DNA of 64,000 nucleotides from contig NZ_OBQI01000001.1 of assembly GCF_900221005.1 (NCBI RefSeq), positions 1,071,255 through 1,135,254 on the forward strand, written 5' to 3'. Shown here in pieces: positions 61,948 to 64,000 of this stretch. Positions within the stretch are counted from its first letter, which is position 1. The number at the start of each line of letters is the position of its first letter. Made by a program: the position numbers and the translations under genes. This DNA is from Blastococcus aggregatus (GTDB lineage: Bacteria > Actinomycetota > Actinomycetes > Mycobacteriales > Geodermatophilaceae). Below the pieces are notes generated by a model. The model was not told the DNA's origin. It made no database searches and saw only the letters and a program-made list of their open reading frames with translations.

Positions 61948-62885
61948 CCGCACCCCCCACGCCGGCGGTCGCCACCCTGCGCGACGTGACCATGCGCTTC
62001 CGCGAGCACACCGCCCTGGAGGGCGTGAGCACCGCCTTCGAGCAGAACACCATCACCGGACTGCTCGGCCGCAACGGCGCCGGCAAGACGACGCTGATGC
62101 AGCTGCTGTCGGGCCACCGGGTCCCCACCGCAGGGCGGGTGGAGGTGCTCGGCGCCGGCCCCTACGAGAACGACCGGGTCCTGCGCCACATCTGCTTCAT
62201 CAAGGAGGGGCAGCGTTATCCCGACCACTTCCGCGTCCGGGACGCACTCGCCGCCGCAGCGATGGTCTTCCCCGGATGGGACGGCGACCTCGCCGCCGAT
62301 CTGGTGGCCGACTTCGACCTGCCGGCCAAGCGGCCCGTCAACAAGCTGTCGCGCGGCATGAACTCGATGGTGGGCATCGTCATGGGCCTCGCATCGCGCG
62401 CACCGCTCACGCTGTTCGACGAGCCGTACCTGGGCCTGGACGCCGTCGCCCGGCAGATGTTCTACGACCGGCTGCTCGCCGACTACGCCGAGCACCCGCG
62501 CACGATCGTGCTCTCGACGCACCTGATCGAGGAGATCGCGAGCCTGCTCGAGCGGGTGCTCCTCATCGACCGCGGTCGGGTGCTGCTCGACGCGGACGCC
62601 GAGTCCCTGCGGGACAGCGCGGTGACGGTGACCGGCCCCGCGGAGACGGTGCAGACGTTCGCCCGGCAGCACGACCTCCTGCACACCGAGACCCTCGGCG
62701 GCTCCAGCCGGGCCGTCGTCCGCATCAGCGGGGCGACCGATCGTCGCGCGGCAGCCGCGCAGGGGCTGGCCGTGGAGCCAACCAACCTCCAGCAGCTCGT
62801 GGTCGCCATGACCCTGCAGACGCCCGCAGCGCGCGGGCAGCACCACCCCACCGGCCCGGCCGAACTCGAGGAGGTCTCCTCATGA
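61944..62885 (+). CDS. ABC transporter ATPase (YtrB-like)
   Basis: A 313-aa ATPase: Walker A GRNGAGKTT, signature LSRGMNS (in place of LSGGQ), Walker B LTLFDEPYLGLD, switch His in STHLIEE. The variant signature and C-terminal regulatory tail are typical of YtrB-type ATPases. ATGA overlaps on both sides tie it to the regulator and permease. Likely role: envelope-stress-induced export or cell-wall-precursor handling, as for Ytr transporters. Confidence 0.92.
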   Translation: MTAPPTPAVATLRDVTMRFREHTALEGVSTAFEQNTITGLLGRNGAGKTTLMQLLSGHRVPTAGRVEVLGAGPYENDRVLRHICFIKEGQRYPDHFRVRDALAAAAMVFPGWDGDLAADLVADFDLPAKRPVNKLSRGMNSMVGIVMGLASRAPLTLFDEPYLGLDAVARQMFYDRLLADYAEHPRTIVLSTHLIEEIASLLERVLLIDRGRVLLDADAESLRDSAVTVTGPAETVQTFARQHDLLHTETLGGSSRAVVRISGATDRRAAAAQGLAVEPTNLQQLVVAMTLQTPAARGQHHPTGPAELEEVSS

Positions 62886-63577
62886 ACCGCGTCCTCCAGG
62901 CCGCGCGGCTGCACCTGATCCATCCGCTGGTGATCCTCGGCATCCCCTGGTTGGTCGTCAGCATCAGCTTCGCCATCAACGCGGCCGTCTGGCATCTCAC
63001 CCCCGCCGGCGAGGACGACGGTGGGTTCACCGGCGGCATCCTGGCTCTCTACTTCACGGTGCTGGTGGTCTACGTGCAGGCGGTGACGCAACTCCTGCCC
63101 TTCGCCATGGGGACCAGCCTGAGCCGCCGCACCTTCTACCTGGGGACGGCGCTCGTCGCCGTCGTCCAGTCGCTGGTCTACGGCGTCGCCATCACGGCGC
63201 TCGTCGCGATCGAGAACGCGACCGACGGCTGGGGCGCCGGCATGCAGTACTGGGCCCCGGGCGTCTTCGAGGTCGACAACGCCGTCCTGCAGGTGCTCGC
63301 GTCGGGGGCGCCGATGCTGGCCTTCATGTCCGTCGGGATCGGCGTCGGCATCGTGCACAAGCGGTGGGGGCAGACCGGGACGTGGGGGCTGATCATCGGC
63401 TCGATGATCTTCTTCGGCGGCCTGGCCCTGCTGATCACGTGGCTGGAAGCCTGGCAGAGCGTCGGCGACTGGTTCGCCGACCAGTCCGTCGCCACCCTCA
63501 CCATCGGCCTGCCCCTCGTGGTCGCGGTGGCGGTCGCGCTGGCCTCCTTCCCGGGCATCCGGCGCGTCGTCCCGTAG
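62882..63577 (+). CDS. ABC transporter permease
   Basis: A 231-aa membrane protein with six predicted TM helices (about residues 18-38, 52-75, 91-112, 138-155, 165-185, 205-225) and no sequence hallmark beyond ABC-2-type style (ATQLLPFAMGTSLSRRTFYLGT-like loop). Partner of the upstream ATPase, with ATGA overlap. Exported substrate unknown. Confidence 0.87.
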   Translation: MNRVLQAARLHLIHPLVILGIPWLVVSISFAINAAVWHLTPAGEDDGGFTGGILALYFTVLVVYVQAVTQLLPFAMGTSLSRRTFYLGTALVAVVQSLVYGVAITALVAIENATDGWGAGMQYWAPGVFEVDNAVLQVLASGAPMLAFMSVGIGVGIVHKRWGQTGTWGLIIGSMIFFGGLALLITWLEAWQSVGDWFADQSVATLTIGLPLVVAVAVALASFPGIRRVVP

Positions 63578-63592
63578 GACCCGGCAACGCAC

Positions 63593-63633
63593 GCGAGCCC
63601 CCGTTCCGTCACCGTGACGGAACGGGGGCTCGC
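63593..63633 (+). terminator. Intrinsic terminator of the GntR-ABC operon
   Basis: Perfect 19-bp arms (63593-63611 and 63615-63633, outer GCGAGCCCCCG / CGGGGGCTCGC) with loop CCG, 15 nt after the permease stop. Very stable; no clear T-run follows. Confidence 0.85.
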
Positions 63634-63737
63634 TCGTGCTCCGGGCATTACCGGGGGACAGGGGGATCGGGCAGGCCACGCGGCCGGCGATCCTCGACCC
63701 TTCCTCCGCAACCCAGCTCGCCCGCACCGAGACTTCA

Positions 63738-63838
63738 GGCCGGCGGCGGACTTTCTGCACCGGAAGTCCGGGGCCGGCGGCGGACTTTCTGCACCGGAAG
63801 TCCGGGGCCGGCGGCGGACTTTCTGCACCGGAAGTCCG
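63738..63838. repeat. Type-A palindromic repeats, three in a 34-bp tandem array
   Basis: Copies at 63747-63770, 63781-63804 and 63815-63838, all in the same orientation, each preceded by GGCCGGCGG; the period is exactly 34 bp. The 336-nt gap between the ABC permease and 5S genes holds this array, the operon terminator and the rRNA terminator. The stretch 63634-63737 shows nothing recognisable. Confidence 0.88.
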
Positions 63839-63866
63839 GGATTCGGGCGAGGGCATCCGGACATGC

Positions 63867-63902
63867 CGACAGGGCCCCAGCACGGATGCTGGGGCCCTGT
63901 CG
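63867..63902 (-). terminator. rRNA operon terminator
   Basis: Perfect 16-bp hairpin (CGACAGGGCCCCAGCA / TGCTGGGGCCCTGTCG, loop CGGA) about 10 nt beyond the 3' end of the 5S gene on the minus strand. Confidence 0.85.
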
Positions 63903-63911
63903 GGGAATGGT

Positions 63912-64000
63912 TGTCCGGCGGCGTCCTACTCTCCCACCCCGTCTCCAGGGCAGTACCATCGGCGCTGAAAGGCTTAGCTTCCGGGTTCGGAATGAGACCG
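63912..64000 (-). rRNA. rrf: 5S ribosomal RNA, partial (3' part)
   Basis: Read on the minus strand, the sequence has the conserved 5S segments CATTCCGAACCCGGAAGCTA, then GCGCCGATGGTACTGC and GGGAGAGTAGGACGCCGCCG at the 3' end. About 30 nt of the 5' side lie outside the window. The 3' boundary is approximate. The rest of the rRNA operon should lie to the right. Confidence 0.93.

Noticed and set aside
63738..63838. CRISPR-like array (three repeats, regular 34-bp period)
   Set aside because: The repeats are self-complementary and the spacers identical; there are no cas genes, and single copies occur elsewhere in the window.

Overview
The window is GC-rich chromosomal DNA from an actinomycete. 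Very high third-position GC, frequent GTG starts, leaderless genes preceded by TAxxxT boxes, and the gene families present (GuaB1-type GMP reductase, DUF5926, TipA-type MerR, SARP/BTAD regulator, SigK/RskA-type pair, EgtE-like enzyme, class F sortase) point to Actinobacteria. The overall flavour suggests Geodermatophilaceae (Blastococcus/Geodermatophilus/Modestobacter), but that family placement is inference. There is no transposase, integrase, phage module, CRISPR-cas or tRNA. One rRNA gene (5S, minus strand) is cut by the right edge, so an rRNA operon lies to the right.

Layout. 1-9.6 kb: serS with two HAD phosphatase genes (minus); guaB1 coupled to a small zincin; a rhodanese lipoprotein; a GroES-like protein; a divergent marR/MMPL pair with a candidate operator; a small membrane protein and pheA. 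9.6-14.2 kb: two overlapping TPR-like/GGDEF diguanylate cyclase genes, the second carrying a C-terminal LarB-like (AIR-carboxylase fold) domain, the most unusual gene here. 14.2-19.6 kb: membrane proteins, MFS transporter, a yybP-ykoY-type manganese riboswitch in front of a GDT1/TMEM165-family gene, a TipA-like regulator, a FUSC-type protein and a methyltransferase. 19.7-28.6 kb: divergent glpD and alkyl-DHAP-synthase-like gene, a flavin oxidoreductase divergent from a large SARP/AfsR-type regulator, and an SDR. 28.7-39 kb: arginine deiminase, M20 peptidase, DUF5926, P450, orphan membrane protein, acyl-CoA synthetase, TFIIB-type zinc ribbon, rhodanese, two PH-domain membrane proteins.

39-45 kb is a minus-strand transport island: LytS-type kinase, LytTR regulator, small membrane protein, sodium:solute symporter, then DUF485 and acetate symporter ActP. 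45-54 kb: a Rieske protein with an apparently duplicated, cluster-less second Rieske unit, a 44-aa zinc ribbon, a lipoprotein, a NarL-type two-component system, a MacB-like ABC exporter and an MBL-fold protein. 54-61 kb: fpg, photolyase, DUF309, then a cell-surface module (DUF4397 protein, class F sortase, ECF sigma factor, RskA-type anti-sigma) with a SigK-like promoter in front of the DUF4397 gene, followed by an EgtE-like enzyme. 61-64 kb: DUF4333 lipoprotein, then a GntR(YtrA)-ABC operon with a perfect operator, then the 5S gene.

The non-coding layer is striking. Several families of palindromes sit directly after stop codons. One 23-24 bp family (arms CGGACTTTC/GAAAGTCCG around GGTGCA) occurs ten times at five loci, singly, as inverted pairs, as a direct pair and as a 34-bp-period triplet. 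A second 59-bp palindrome occurs twice, both times between convergent genes. They probably act as terminators or REP/BIME-like elements and deserve genome-wide study.
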